NCBI RefSeq assembly: GCF_006151805.1
Contig: NZ_VDDA01000002.1
Span: 62,001-126,000 of the forward strand
DNA from: Methylobacterium terricola
GTDB taxonomy: Bacteria > Pseudomonadota > Alphaproteobacteria > Rhizobiales > Beijerinckiaceae
DNA length: 64,000 bases
Reading direction: 5' to 3'
The notes beneath the pieces were generated by a model, which searched no databases, had not been told where the DNA came from, and worked only from the letters and a program-made list of their open reading frames with translations. The position numbers and the translations under genes were made by a program. Shown here one piece after another: positions 19,373 through 29,134 of this stretch (position 1 is its first letter; each line of letters opens with the position of its first letter).

Positions 19373-20386
19373 ATGAAGGCCTTCGTCGTCCGACAGCCCG
19401 GCGGCCTCGACCGCCTGGAGATCGCCGAGCGGCCCGATCCCGGGCGGCCCGGACCCGGCGAGATCCGGGTCGCGATCCACGCGACCTCGCTCAATTTCCA
19501 CGACCTGCTGGTGGCGGGCGGGCGCTCCCCCGCCGCCGATGGCCGGATCCTGATGTCGGACGGGGCCGGGATCGTCGAGGCGGTCGGCGACGGCGTCACC
19601 GCGTTCGCGCCCGGCGACGCGGTCGTGTCCTGCTTCTTTCCGCACTGGGCCGACGGGCCGCCCCAGACCCCGGTCGGCAACTTCGCGCAGGTGCCCGGCG
19701 ACGGGATCGACGGCTTCGCCCTCACCCATGCGGTGCGGCCGGCGGGCGCCTTCACCCATGCCCCGCGCGGCTGGAGCTTTGCCGAATCGGCCACCATCAC
19801 CACGGCGGGCCTCACGGCGTGGCGGGCGCTCGTCGGCGATGGGGGCTTGAAGGCCGGCGACACCGTGCTGGCGCTCGGCACCGGCGGCGTCTCGATCGCG
19901 GCGTTGCAGATCGCCAAGGCGATGGGGGCGGCGGTGATCGTCACCTCCTCCTCCGACGCCAAGCTCGAGCGCGTGCGGGCTCTCGGCGCCGACCACACCG
20001 TCAACTACCGCACCCAGCCCGATTGGGGCCGGCAGGTGCGCGACTGGACCGGCGGGCGCGGCGTCGACCATGTCGTCGAGGTCGGCGGGCCCGGCACCCT
20101 GGCGCAGTCGATCGAGGCGGTCCGGGTCGGCGGCCACATCGCGCTGATCGGCGTGCTCACCGGCCGGGCCGGCGAGGTGCCGACCGCCGCGCTGATGGCG
20201 AAGCAGGCCCGGCTCCAGGGCCTGATCGTCGGCAGCCGGCGGCAGCAGCAGGATTACGTCGCGGCCCTCGACCGCACCGGGATCCGCCCGGTGATCGATC
20301 GCAGCTACGGCTTCGACGAGCTGCCCGAAGCCTTCCGCCACCAGGAGAGCGGACGCCATTTCGGCAAGCTCTGCGTCGCCTGGTGA
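19373..20386 (+). CDS. Zinc-independent medium-chain NAD(P)-dependent alcohol dehydrogenase/quinone reductase
   Basis: 337 residues: an N-terminal GroES-like domain (residues about 25-130, GPGEIRVAIHATSLNFHDLL) and a Rossmann domain with LALGTGGVSIAALQIAKAMG. The catalytic and structural Cys ligands of zinc enzymes are absent, so it belongs with the quinone-oxidoreductase-like branch. AGGAGGAGAGG precedes the ATG at 19373. It is divergent from the SDR gene. Confidence 0.85.
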   Translation: MKAFVVRQPGGLDRLEIAERPDPGRPGPGEIRVAIHATSLNFHDLLVAGGRSPAADGRILMSDGAGIVEAVGDGVTAFAPGDAVVSCFFPHWADGPPQTPVGNFAQVPGDGIDGFALTHAVRPAGAFTHAPRGWSFAESATITTAGLTAWRALVGDGGLKAGDTVLALGTGGVSIAALQIAKAMGAAVIVTSSSDAKLERVRALGADHTVNYRTQPDWGRQVRDWTGGRGVDHVVEVGGPGTLAQSIEAVRVGGHIALIGVLTGRAGEVPTAALMAKQARLQGLIVGSRRQQQDYVAALDRTGIRPVIDRSYGFDELPEAFRHQESGRHFGKLCVAW

Positions 20387-20474
20387 GCCGGCGCCTTTGC
20401 GGCGCGCGAGGGGTCGCGGCGGCGCGCGACGCCCACGCTCGACGGCGTCGCGGCTTCCGGGATATGTCGTGTCC

Positions 20475-21695
20475 ATGAACGGAATCGTGGTGGTCGGCAC
20501 CGGCCAGGCCGGCTTTCAACTCGGCGCCTCCTTGCGGGAGAACGGCTATGCCGGGCCGGTCACCCTCGTCGGCGACGAGGCGGGCCTGCCCTACGGCCGG
20601 CCGCCGCTGTCGAAGGCCTACATGCTCGGCAAGACCGACGCGTCCGGCCTCTCGCTGCGGCCGGACGCCTTCTTCGCCGAGCACCGGCTCACCCTGCGTG
20701 CGGGGGAGCGGGCGATCGCGATCGACCGGGCCGAGCGACGGCTCCGCCTCGCCTCGGGGGAGGCGGTCCCTTACGACCACCTCGTCCTGGCGACCGGCTC
20801 GCGCAACCGCCCGCTTCCCGTGCCCGGCGCCGACCTGCCCGGCGTGCACCAGCTGCGCACGCTCGCCGATGCCGACGCGCTGAAGGCGGCGCTCGCCGGG
20901 GCCCGGTCGGTCGCGGTGGTCGGGGCCGGCTTCATCGGGCTCGAATTCGCGGCGGTCTGCGCCCAGACGGGCGTGCCGGTCACGGTGATCGAGGGGCTGG
21001 ACCGGCCCCTCGCCCGCTCGGTCTCGGCCGGCATGGCGGCGTCGATCGAGGCGTCCCACGTCGCGGCCGGGGTGCGGTTCCTGTTCGGCAGCGCGGTCGC
21101 CGGCATCGTCGGGCCCGACCGCGCCCGGGCGGTCGCCCTCGCGGACGGGTCCGAGATCGAGGCCGACCTCGTCCTCGTCGGCATCGGAGTGGTGCCGAAC
21201 GCCGAGCTGGCGGCCGCGGCGGGCCTGCGGGTCGAGAACGGGATCGCGGTCGACGCGATGCTGGCGACCGAGGATCCGGCGGTCTCGGCGATCGGCGACG
21301 GCGCCAGCTTCCCCTCGCCCCACGCCGAGGGCGCGCGGGTGCGGATCGAATCGGTGCAGAATGCCGTCGACGGCGCCCGCTGCGTCGCCACCCGCCTCAC
21401 CGGCCGGCCCGCCGCCTTCACGGCGGTGCCGTGGTTCTGGAGTGACCAGGGCCCGCTCAAGCTCCAGATCGCCGGCCTGTGCCAGCCGCACGACCTCGCC
21501 GTGCGCCGGGGCGACCCGGAGCGGGGCGGGGTCTCGATGTTCTGCTACCGGGGCGGGCGGCTGGCCGGCGTCGAATCGCTCAACCGCCCGGCCGACCACA
21601 TGATCGCCCGCCGCCTGCTGCAGGCCGGCCGGTCCCCGACTCCCGACCAGGCCGCGGATCCCGGCTTCGACCTCAAGGCCCTCGCGCTCGGCTGA
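20475..21695 (+). CDS. FAD-dependent pyridine nucleotide-disulphide-type oxidoreductase (ferredoxin reductase-like)
   Basis: 406 residues. The FAD motif is VVVGTGQAGFQLGASLRE at the N terminus, the NAD motif is VAVVGAGFIGLEFAAVCA near residue 150, and the second FAD motif is VSAIGDGASFP. A Reductase_C-type domain ends the protein. This is the reductase class that passes electrons from NADH to a ferredoxin for a P450 or ring-hydroxylating oxygenase; no partner is encoded nearby. It starts 88 bases after the alcohol dehydrogenase. Confidence 0.86.
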   Translation: MNGIVVVGTGQAGFQLGASLRENGYAGPVTLVGDEAGLPYGRPPLSKAYMLGKTDASGLSLRPDAFFAEHRLTLRAGERAIAIDRAERRLRLASGEAVPYDHLVLATGSRNRPLPVPGADLPGVHQLRTLADADALKAALAGARSVAVVGAGFIGLEFAAVCAQTGVPVTVIEGLDRPLARSVSAGMAASIEASHVAAGVRFLFGSAVAGIVGPDRARAVALADGSEIEADLVLVGIGVVPNAELAAAAGLRVENGIAVDAMLATEDPAVSAIGDGASFPSPHAEGARVRIESVQNAVDGARCVATRLTGRPAAFTAVPWFWSDQGPLKLQIAGLCQPHDLAVRRGDPERGGVSMFCYRGGRLAGVESLNRPADHMIARRLLQAGRSPTPDQAADPGFDLKALALG

Positions 21696-21740
21696 CGCGC
21701 CATGCTACGGCCGCGTCACGTCTCACCGGAGATGCACGCG

Positions 21741-22643
21741 ATGTCAGCCGCGCCAGCCGTCGATCTTCACGCGCGGGGGCCGGGCGGCCTGCTCGAAGGC
21801 ACGTGGCAGCCGGCGGCGCCCGGCGCGCCGGTCGTCCTGATCGTCCCCGGTTCCGGCCCGACCGACCGCGACGGCAACAACCCGGGCGGGGTGGCGGCGG
21901 GCACCTACCGGCTCCTCGCCGAGGGGCTGGCGGAGCGCGGGATCGCCTCGCTCCGCATCGACAAGCGCGGCATGTTCGGGAGCCGGCCGGCCGCTTCCGA
22001 TCCCAATGCCGTTACGCTCGGCGACTATGTCGACGATGTCCGGGCCTGGATCGCCGAGATCCGCCGGCGCGAGGCCGCGGCGCCGGTCTGGCTGCTCGGC
22101 CACAGCGAGGGCGGGCTGGTCGCCCTGGCCGCGGCGGCGGGCGGCCCCCTCGGCCTCGCTGGGGTGATCCTGGCCGCGGCGCCCGGCCGGCCGCTCGGCG
22201 CGGTCCTGCGCGAGCAGCTCGCCGCCAACCCGGCCAATGCGGGCCTCATGGACGAGGCGCTGGGCGTCTTGGCGCGGCTCGAGCGCGGCGAGCGGGTGGA
22301 CAGCGTGAGCCCGGTCCTGCGGCCGCTGTTCCGGCCCGAGGTGCAGGATTTCCTGATCAGCCTGCTGCGGGTCGATCCCGCTGCGCTGATCGCCGGACTG
22401 CGCGGGCCGGTGCTGATCCTCCAGGGCGGGCTCGACCTTCAGGTCGGCCGGGCCGACGCCGAGACGCTGCACCGGGCGAACCCGGCCTCGCGCCTCGTGC
22501 TGCTGCCGGAGGCCAATCACGTCTTCAAGGCGGTCGCCGCGGACGACCGGGCCGCGAACATTGCGGCCTACAGGGATCCGGCCCTTCCCCTCGCCCCGGG
22601 CCTCGTCGAGGCGGTCGCCGCCGCCGTCGCCGGCGCGCCATGA
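21741..22643 (+). CDS. Alpha/beta hydrolase
   Basis: 300 residues. The oxyanion motif PGSGPTDRDGN and the nucleophile elbow LLGHSEGG are clear, with the acid and base in GGLDLQV and EANHVFK. The substrate is unknown; the PTDRDGN subgroup includes peptidase-like and lipase-like enzymes. The ATG at 21741 has GGAG nine bases upstream; an ATG 39 bases earlier is less well placed. It follows the FAD oxidoreductase and converges on a chemoreceptor gene. Confidence 0.82.
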   Translation: MSAAPAVDLHARGPGGLLEGTWQPAAPGAPVVLIVPGSGPTDRDGNNPGGVAAGTYRLLAEGLAERGIASLRIDKRGMFGSRPAASDPNAVTLGDYVDDVRAWIAEIRRREAAAPVWLLGHSEGGLVALAAAAGGPLGLAGVILAAAPGRPLGAVLREQLAANPANAGLMDEALGVLARLERGERVDSVSPVLRPLFRPEVQDFLISLLRVDPAALIAGLRGPVLILQGGLDLQVGRADAETLHRANPASRLVLLPEANHVFKAVAADDRAANIAAYRDPALPLAPGLVEAVAAAVAGAP

Positions 22644-22658
22644 CGGCGTGCGCGGGCG

Positions 22659-24368
22659 TCACGCGGCGCGGATCGTCTCGACGAAGCGGCGCATCTCGGC
22701 GCTCAGGCGGTCGGATTGCCGCGACAGGCCGGTGGCGGCGTCGAGAACCTGGGCCGCGGCCCGGCCGGTCCCCTCCGCCGCCTCCGCGACGCCGCCGATA
22801 TTGCCGGTGACCTCCCCGGTGCCGGTGGCCGCCTGGGTGACGTTGCGGACGATCTCCTGGGTCGCGGCGTCCTGCTCCTCCACCGCTGCGGCGATCGCGG
22901 CGACGACGCCGCTGATCTCGCGGATGCGGCCGGCGATCCCGTCGATGGCCGCGACCACCGAGCCGGTCGCCTCGCGCACCGCCCCGACCTGGCCGGCGAT
23001 CTCGTCGGTGGCGCGCGTCGTCTGGTCGGCCAGCGCCTTCACCTCGGCCGCCACCACGGCGAAGCCGCGCCCCGCGTCGCCGGCCCGGGCCGCCTCGATC
23101 GTGGCGTTGAGCGCCAGGAGGTTGGTCTGGGCCGCGATCGTCGAGATCATCGCGGTGACGTCGCCGATGCGCGCGGCGGCCCGGCTGAGCCCATGGACCG
23201 CCTCGTCGGTGCGGGCGGCCTCCGCGACCGCCGCCTCGGCGAGCCGGGCCGAGCCGTCGACCTGGCGGCCGATCTCCTGCACCGATACGCCAAGCTCTTC
23301 GGCCGCGGCCGCGACGGTGTGGACGTTCGCGGCGGCCTGGTCGGCGGCGACCGCGACGGTGGTGGACCGGCTCGCGGCGGCGGAGGCGGTCGCGGTCATG
23401 GTCCGGGCGGATTCCTGGAGCCCGGCGGAGGCCGAGGCGATCTCGCCCGAGATGCTCCCGACCTCGCGCTCGAACGCGTCGGCGAGGCCGAGCAGCAGGC
23501 GGCGGCGCTCCCGGGCGGACGTCGCCGCGGCGTCCTGTCCGCGCTCGAGATCCTCCGCGGCCTTGTGGGCCACCATCGCCTTGATCCCCTCGACCGCGCG
23601 GGCGACCGACCCGATCTCGTCGCCCCGCCGGGTCTCGGCGAGGCGCGCCTCGACTTCGCCCCGCGCCATGCGCTCCATCGCCCCGATCAGGCGGCCGAGC
23701 GGGCGGGTGATGCCGAGGACCGACAGGAGCATCGCCACGGTGAAGCCCACCACCAGGATGACGATGGCGAGCAGGAGGTTCGTCCGGTGCGCGGCGGCGG
23801 TGTCGGCGGCGATCTGGCCGGCCTCGACCTCGACGGCGGCGACGATGTCGCTGGCCAGCGCGCCGATATTCTCATGCGCCGTCTTCATCAGCGGATCGAC
23901 CACCTGGCGGACGTGAGCGGCGGCCCGGGCGGTGTCGCCCGCCTCGATCATCCGGCGCGCCGCGAGGCCCTCCGCCATGAAGCGGTCCATCTCGGCCGCC
24001 CGGGCGGCGATCCGCGTCGCGAAGGCCGGCTCCAGCGCCGGCAAATCGGTCAGGATCCGCCGCAGCCCGACCTGGGCGCCGTCGAACGCGGCGAGGTACG
24101 ACTGCCGGGTCGCGGCATCCGGAGCGGCCAAAGCGCGGTCGAGATCGTAGCCCGCCTCGAACAAGAACCGGTTCGCGCGTCGCGCATCGGCGGCGCCACG
24201 GCTCTCGTGCTCGACGAAATGCTGGTAGCGGGCCGCGATCACGGTCATCTGCGAGGTCGAGTACCACAGGGCGGCGCCGGCGAGCAGGCTGAGGAGGCCG
24301 GTAACCGAGGTGATCCTCGCAGTGATCGGAAATCGTAAGGACATTTTTCCTCGCGCGGCGGCGTTCAT
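22659..24368 (-). CDS. Methyl-accepting chemotaxis protein, transmembrane
   Basis: 569 residues: transmembrane helix 1 at about 20-42, a helical periplasmic sensor of about 150 residues, helix 2 ([19 protein letters not shown]) near residue 205, a HAMP linker ([16 protein letters not shown]), and a methyl-accepting domain with the tip [19 protein letters not shown]. It should sense an external ligand and signal to CheA. Promoter-like AT-rich DNA lies upstream at 24390-24470. An ATG at 24344 is an alternative start. Confidence 0.9.
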   Translation of the reverse strand: MNAAARGKMSLRFPITARITSVTGLLSLLAGAALWYSTSQMTVIAARYQHFVEHESRGAADARRANRFLFEAGYDLDRALAAPDAATRQSYLAAFDGAQVGLRRILTDLPALEPAFATRIAARAAEMDRFMAEGLAARRMIEAGDTARAAAHVRQVVDPLMKTAHENIGALASDIVAAVEVEAGQIAADTAAAHRTNLLLAIVILVVGFTVAMLLSVLGITRPLGRLIGAMERMARGEVEARLAETRRGDEIGSVARAVEGIKAMVAHKAAEDLERGQDAAATSARERRRLLLGLADAFEREVGSISGEIASASAGLQESARTMTATASAAASRSTTVAVAADQAAANVHTVAAAAEELGVSVQEIGRQVDGSARLAEAAVAEAARTDEAVHGLSRAAARIGDVTAMISTIAAQTNLLALNATIEAARAGDAGRGFAVVAAEVKALADQTTRATDEIAGQVGAVREATGSVVAAIDGIAGRIREISGVVAAIAAAVEEQDAATQEIVRNVTQAATGTGEVTGNIGGVAEAAEGTGRAAAQVLDAATGLSRQSDRLSAEMRRFVETIRAA

Positions 24369-24500
24369 CCCGCTCGCGAGAATTCGGTTCTAAATATTAA
24401 AAATTCAATTTACTCAACGGCATTGAAAGAACTATATGATTACAACTTGTGATTTTATCAGGCTGTGACAGATATCCGCCATCGAAGAGACGGCACCGCC

Positions 24501-24541
24501 GGGAGCGCGACGCGGCCGGACTGCGGCCGCGTCGCGCTCCC
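24501..24541. terminator. 18-bp perfect hairpin after the XRE gene
   Basis: GGGAGCGCGACGCGGCCG pairs perfectly with 24524-24541 around a 5-base loop, two bases beyond the stop of the leftward XRE gene. No T run is present, so termination is inferred from position only. Confidence 0.55.
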
Positions 24542-24542
24542 G

Positions 24543-24836
24543 TCAGCGGTCGTTCTCGGTGGTGAGCTCGCTCGGGTGGATGCCCTTGTCCAGTGCATCC
24601 TCCGGCCGCAGCCGGGCATCCGGATCGGCACCGTTCGTCAGCTCGATGCCGGCGGCCACGAGGGCGCCGCGGATCGCGGCCCGCTGCTCCGGCGAGGGTG
24701 GGTAATGGCCCTCCTCGAACTGGCGGATGCTCGCCGCGTCGACGTTGGCGCGCAGGGCCAGCGCGTCCTCGGACCAGCCCAGCAGGTCCCGCGCCCGGCG
24801 CAGCTGCGCCGCCGTGATGTCGTCTCCACCGTTCAC
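24543..24836 (-). CDS. XRE-type helix-turn-helix regulator
   Basis: 97 residues. The first 60 form a lambda-repressor-type HTH (AQLRRARDLLGWSEDALALR, then VDAASIRQFEEGHYPPS). The C-terminal part is a short acidic tail. Targets are unknown. Two 15-base direct repeats lie just upstream (24861-24905) and could be its own operators. Confidence 0.78.
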   Translation of the reverse strand: MNGGDDITAAQLRRARDLLGWSEDALALRANVDAASIRQFEEGHYPPSPEQRAAIRGALVAAGIELTNGADPDARLRPEDALDKGIHPSELTTENDR

Positions 24837-24860
24837 TGAGAGCCGTCTCCGCTGTCTCGT

Positions 24861-24905
24861 GGATCGTTGGCGCCGCGTGCGGCGCCTCTCGGATCGTTGG
24901 CGCCG
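24861..24905. repeat. Two direct repeats GGATCGTTGGCGCCG, 30 bases apart
   Basis: Identical 15-base units at 24861-24875 and 24891-24905, about three helical turns apart, between the XRE gene and the META-domain gene. The arrangement fits operator sites. Confidence 0.55.
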
Positions 24906-25121
24906 TCCCCGACGCCTGGGCTAACGGCGAGGCTCCGCTTTCGTTGCCACATCGGCAAGGTTTCGCGAGTCGTGCCACATTATGGTCAAGCTTGCCGCAT
25001 AAATGCAACAGTCGTCGGCAAGATGCCGATGGGAGGCGGCCTTCCCCGCGGCCAGGGTTGCGGGCCGGGAGGTGCCTCTTTAGGGTCCGCGACCATTATG
25101 ACGATGCAGATGGGGATTGCG

Positions 25122-25610
25122 ATGAAGGCGATGCAGGTTGCGCTGGCCGCCGGTGCCGTCGCGCTGTTGGCGTCGGCCACGCAGGCTTCGGCGCAGAACA
25201 TGCTCGGCTACGGCCAGAAGAACCGGGACAAGGCCAACACGCCGCAATACATCCCGCCGCCCAAGGCGCAGGAGAAGGTCTTCCCGCTCGATTCGACCTG
25301 GACCGCGGTGAGCCTCAACGGCAAGCCGTTCGCCGGCGCCGAGCGGCCGAGCTTCATCATCGACAAGCAGTACCGCGCCCGCGGCTTCGGCGGCTGCAAC
25401 ACCTTCGCGGCGACCGCCTTCCCGCTCAAGGAGCAGCACCTGGCGGTCGGCCCGCTGGCGCTGACCAAGCGCAATTGCGACAAGGCGGTCGGCGCCTCGG
25501 AGATGCAGTTCCTGACGGCGCTCCGCACCTCGGGCCAGTGGGACCTCGTCGGCTCGCAGCTGGTCATCAAGAGCCAGGCCGGCGAGCTGCGCTTCGACCG
25601 CGCGCTCTAG
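25122..25610 (+). CDS. Secreted META-domain (HslJ-like) protein
   Basis: 162 residues. The signal peptide MKAMQVALAAGAVALLASAT is followed by cleavage after ASA. Residues 60-160 form a META domain (DSTWTAVSLNGKPF, then RGFGGCNTFAATAF, LAVGPLALTKRNC and GEL at the end). The related HslJ of E. coli is linked to heat or novobiocin tolerance. The ATG at 25122 directly begins the signal peptide and has GGGG upstream; several in-frame ATGs precede it. A 14-bp hairpin at 25736 may end the transcript. Confidence 0.82.
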   Translation: MKAMQVALAAGAVALLASATQASAQNMLGYGQKNRDKANTPQYIPPPKAQEKVFPLDSTWTAVSLNGKPFAGAERPSFIIDKQYRARGFGGCNTFAATAFPLKEQHLAVGPLALTKRNCDKAVGASEMQFLTALRTSGQWDLVGSQLVIKSQAGELRFDRAL

Positions 25611-25735
25611 AGCCCTGCCCGATCGCGCTGCAATCGGACAGCGCTCTGCATCTTCGAGTTCGCCGCATCGGCTTCGACGGGCCGGGATCCGCGTCGTCGG
25701 ACGATGATCTGAGCCTCGTTCTGTCGCATGGGATC

Positions 25736-25767
25736 GGAACGGCCCCGCCACCCGGCGGGGCCGTTCC
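25736..25767. terminator. 14-bp perfect hairpin
   Basis: GGAACGGCCCCGCC pairs with GGCGGGGCCGTTCC around an ACCC loop, 125 bases after the META gene. There is no T run. Confidence 0.55.
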
Positions 25768-25908
25768 CGCATGGGCGGGCCATCGGAATCGATTTACCGC
25801 CGCTCCCCAGTGCTTTAAGGCGCTTCTCGATTCCAGTGCCGGAGCCCGGCGGGCGAACGTGATCCGGCGCCGGCCAACCAGAAACAGCGGATGCGAGGAG
25901 GAACCGGG

Positions 25909-27063
25909 ATGCGGTCGATGTCGAGGAGAGTGCTGCTCGCGGCGGCACTGCTGGGAAGCAGCCTGCTGGGGGGGCCGTTGACCGGCGCGCAGGCGCAGGA
26001 CAAGACGCCGGTGAAGCTCGGCGCGATCGAGATCCTGACCGGGCCGAACAGCCGCTACGGGATCGCGATCCAGCGCGGCTTCGACCTCGCGCTCGCCGAC
26101 ATCAACAAGGCCGGCGGCGTGCTCGGCGGCCGGCCGCTGGCCCTCGCCTACGAGGATTCGGCCGGCGCCAAGGAGCAGGCGCTCAACGCCGCCCGCAAGC
26201 TCATCGGCCGCGACAAGGTTCCGCTGATCCTCGGCCCCACCCTGTCGAACGAGATGTTCGCGGCCGGCCCCGTCGCCAACGAGCGCAAGGTGCCGATCGT
26301 CGGCACCTCGACGACGGCCAACGGCATCACGGCGATCGGCCCCTACGTCTTCCGCACCTCGCTGCCCGAGGCCGACGTCATCCCGGTCACGCTCAAGACC
26401 GCGCAGACGAAGTTCGGCATCAAGCGCGTCGCCGTGATGTACGGCAACGACGACGCCTTCACCAAGTCGGCCTACGACGTGATGAAGGCCTCGCTCGAGA
26501 AGCTCGGCATCGAGACCCTGACCACCGAGACCTTCGGCTCGAAGGATTCGGATTTCTCGGCCCAGCTCACCAAGATCAAGGCGCTGAACCCCGACGCGAT
26601 CGTCCTGTCGGCGCTGGTCGAGGCGGCGTCCGGCATCGAGCTCCAGGCGCGCCAGCTCGGCATCCCCGAGAAGGTGTTCTTCATCGGCGGCAACGGCCTG
26701 AACTCGCCCAAGCTCGGCGACATCGCCGGCAAGGCGGCGGACGGCACCCTCGTCGGCAGCCCGTGGTTCATCGGCAAGCCGGACGCTGCCAACCAGGCCT
26801 TCGTCAACGCGTTCAAGGACAAGTACGGCGGCGACCTGCCCGACCAGTTCGCGGCCCAGGCCTACGACACCCTGTTCATCGTCGCCAAGGCGATCGACGC
26901 GGCCGGCGCGCCCGACTCCGAGAAGATCAAGGATGCGCTGATCAAGGTGAAGCACACCGGCGTGATGGGTCCGTTCTCGTTCTCGGACAGCCGCGATCCG
27001 GCGGACACCTCGGGCGTCGTGGTGCTGGTGATGAAGGGCGGCAAGTTCCAGCTGCTGCAGTAA
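25909..27063 (+). CDS. ABC transporter periplasmic substrate-binding protein (branched-chain amino acid type)
   Basis: 384 residues. The signal peptide ends near GAQAQD, and the mature part begins TPVKLGAIEILTGPNSRYG, the type I periplasmic-binding fold of LivK-like proteins. The ligand (amino acid, amide, urea or aromatic acid) cannot be told from sequence alone. The ATG at 25909 has GAGGAGGAACCGGG upstream. It heads a five-gene import cluster, separated from the permeases by 339 bases with a palindromic repeat. Confidence 0.88.
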   Translation: MRSMSRRVLLAAALLGSSLLGGPLTGAQAQDKTPVKLGAIEILTGPNSRYGIAIQRGFDLALADINKAGGVLGGRPLALAYEDSAGAKEQALNAARKLIGRDKVPLILGPTLSNEMFAAGPVANERKVPIVGTSTTANGITAIGPYVFRTSLPEADVIPVTLKTAQTKFGIKRVAVMYGNDDAFTKSAYDVMKASLEKLGIETLTTETFGSKDSDFSAQLTKIKALNPDAIVLSALVEAASGIELQARQLGIPEKVFFIGGNGLNSPKLGDIAGKAADGTLVGSPWFIGKPDAANQAFVNAFKDKYGGDLPDQFAAQAYDTLFIVAKAIDAAGAPDSEKIKDALIKVKHTGVMGPFSFSDSRDPADTSGVVVLVMKGGKFQLLQ

Positions 27064-27103
27064 TCGCGTCGTTCGACAGTGTATCAAGAATAGGTCGCGG
27101 GAT

Positions 27104-27251
27104 CCCCTCTCCCGAGCGGGAGAGGGGCAGGGGTGAGGGTGTGACGCCTCCGCGTGAAGCACCGACCGTCGTGCTGGCAGCGGGATGGTCTGAGCCCTCT
27201 GCGGAACTGGAGCACCCTCACCCCTCACCCCTCACCCACACGGGAGAGGGG
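27104..27251. repeat. Nested inverted repeat, intergenic palindromic element
   Basis: The 339-base gap between the binding protein and permease genes contains CCCCTCTCCCG/CGGGAGAGGGG (27104-27127), the 12-base inverted pair GGGGTGAGGGTG (27129-27140) and CACCCTCACCCC, and a third CGGGAGAGGGG at 27241-27251. It shares its core with the element at 13167-13336. It may also attenuate transcription so that more binding protein than permease is made. Confidence 0.65.
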
Positions 27252-27402
27252 AACCGCGCGTCAACTTTTTGGCGCTGCGCCACCAACCCCCACCGATTGA
27301 CCCGCCGCGTAATATCGGCCACGTCGCAGCCTCGTCATCCCGTTCGGCCCGCCGGCCGAAAGCCGCGGGCGCCGGGCGCGCCCCCACTCCCAAGCCCCCA
27401 CC

Positions 27403-28284
27403 ATGCTTGAGCAGCAGCTCGTCAACGGCGTCGTGCTCGGCGCGACCTATGCCCTCTTCGCCATCGGCTTCACGCTGATGTTCGGGGTGATGGGCGTCAT
27501 CAACCTCACCTACGGCGTCTACTTCGCCCTCGGGGCCTTCGCGGCGCTCTGGAGCACGCAGAGCCTGGGGCTGCCGATCTGGGCCGCGCTCCCGGTCGGC
27601 GCGCTGATCGCCGGGCTGATCGCGATCGTCCTCGACACGCTGCTCCTGACCCGCCTGCGCAAGGCGAAGGCGCCGGAGCTCGCCTCGCTGATGGTGACGC
27701 TCGGGGCGACCCTCTTCCTCTATGCCGGCATGGCGGCGTCGCTCGGCACCGAGATCCGGCGCTTTCCCGCCGACGTGTTCTCCGGCGGCGCCTACAGCCT
27801 CGGCGACGTGCGGGTCGGCACGACCCAGATCCTCATTCTCGCCGCCGCGATCGTGCTGATGCTGGCGCTGCTGGCGCTGGTGCGCGGCTCGCGGATCGGC
27901 CTCGCCATCCGGGCGGTGGCCGAGAACCCGGACGCCGCCGCCCTGATGGGCATCAACGGCGCGCTGATGCTGCGGGTGGTCTCGTTCCTGTCCGGCGCCA
28001 TCGGCGGCGCGGCCGGCGTGCTCGTCGGGCTCAACTTCAACGCCATCCAGCCCTTCATGGGCGAGCACATGATGCTGCGGGGCTTTGCCGTCATCATCGT
28101 CGGCGGGCTCGGCGACCTGCGTGGCGCCCTGCTGGCCGGCTTGCTGCTCGGCCTCGCCGAGGTGCTCACCGCCGCCTACCTCTCCTCGACCCTCAAGGAC
28201 ATGATCGCCTTCGCGCTCCTCGTCGCCACCCTGTGGTTCCGTCCGCTCGGCCTGTTCGGCCGCGCCGCCGCCAAGCGGGCCTGA
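27403..28284 (+). CDS. livH: Branched-chain amino acid-type ABC transporter permease (LivH)
   Basis: 293 residues with about eight transmembrane helices; the start MLEQQLVNGVVLGATYALFA and the loop AVAENPDAAALMGIN (EAA-like) are typical of LivH. It forms the membrane channel with the next gene, six bases away. Confidence 0.9.
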   Translation: MLEQQLVNGVVLGATYALFAIGFTLMFGVMGVINLTYGVYFALGAFAALWSTQSLGLPIWAALPVGALIAGLIAIVLDTLLLTRLRKAKAPELASLMVTLGATLFLYAGMAASLGTEIRRFPADVFSGGAYSLGDVRVGTTQILILAAAIVLMLALLALVRGSRIGLAIRAVAENPDAAALMGINGALMLRVVSFLSGAIGGAAGVLVGLNFNAIQPFMGEHMMLRGFAVIIVGGLGDLRGALLAGLLLGLAEVLTAAYLSSTLKDMIAFALLVATLWFRPLGLFGRAAAKRA

Positions 28285-28289
28285 AGACC

Positions 28290-29129
28290 ATGTGGGAAGC
28301 TCTCGACGACTTCTACTGGACCTACCAGAGCCTGATCCACGCGATCGGCGTGAACGGCATCCTGGCCCTCTCGGTCTACGTGGTGCTGGCGGTGGGCCAG
28401 CTCTCGCTCGGCCAGGCCGCCTTCATGGGCGTCGGCGCCTATACCGGCGCGCTGCTGACCGTGAAGTTCGGCGTGCCGTTCGGCGTCTCGATGGTCGCCG
28501 CCGCCCTGGTGCCGGCCCTGCTGGCGCTGGTCGTCGGCGGGCCGACGCTCCGGCTGACCGGCGTCTACCTCGCCATCGCGACGATCGGGCTCGGCGAGAT
28601 CACCCGCATCGTGTTCCTGAACTGGGACTATGCCGGCGGGGCGCTCGGCCTCTCGAACATCCCGGAGCGCGGCGGCATCGCGGCGATCTACGGCACGCTC
28701 GCGGTGCTGCTCGTCGGCCTGACCCTGGTGGCGCGCTCCCGCGTCGGCCGGGCCATGGAGGCGATGCGCGAGGACGAGGCCGCGGCCGGCGTGATGGGGG
28801 TGAACCTGCCGCGCTATCGGCTGGTGGCGCTCGTCGTCTCCTCGGCGATGGCCGGGGTGGCGGGTTGCCTGTCGGCCCACGTCTCGTCGTTCATCGGCCC
28901 GAACGAGTACGGCTTCGAGGCCGCGGTGACGATCCTGAGCTACGCGCTGTTGGGCGGCATCGGCTCGCCGCTGGCGCCGGTTCTCGGCTCGACCATCCTG
29001 ACCCTGCTGCCGGAGGTGCTGCGGCCGCTCGCCGATTTCCGCCTGATGGTGAACGGCCTGATCATCGTGCTCGCCGTCCTCTTCATGCCGCGGGGCATCC
29101 TGCCCTGGCGCATCGCCCGGACCGGCTGA
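28290..29129 (+). CDS. livM: Branched-chain amino acid-type ABC transporter permease (LivM)
   Basis: 279 residues, polytopic. AIGVNGILALSVYVVLAVGQ and LSLGQAAFMGVGAYT near the N terminus and MREDEAAAGVMGVNLPRYR (the ATPase-contact loop) identify LivM. The ATG at 28290 lies six bases after livH. Confidence 0.9.
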   Translation: MWEALDDFYWTYQSLIHAIGVNGILALSVYVVLAVGQLSLGQAAFMGVGAYTGALLTVKFGVPFGVSMVAAALVPALLALVVGGPTLRLTGVYLAIATIGLGEITRIVFLNWDYAGGALGLSNIPERGGIAAIYGTLAVLLVGLTLVARSRVGRAMEAMREDEAAAGVMGVNLPRYRLVALVVSSAMAGVAGCLSAHVSSFIGPNEYGFEAAVTILSYALLGGIGSPLAPVLGSTILTLLPEVLRPLADFRLMVNGLIIVLAVLFMPRGILPWRIARTG

Positions 29130-29134
29130 CGATC

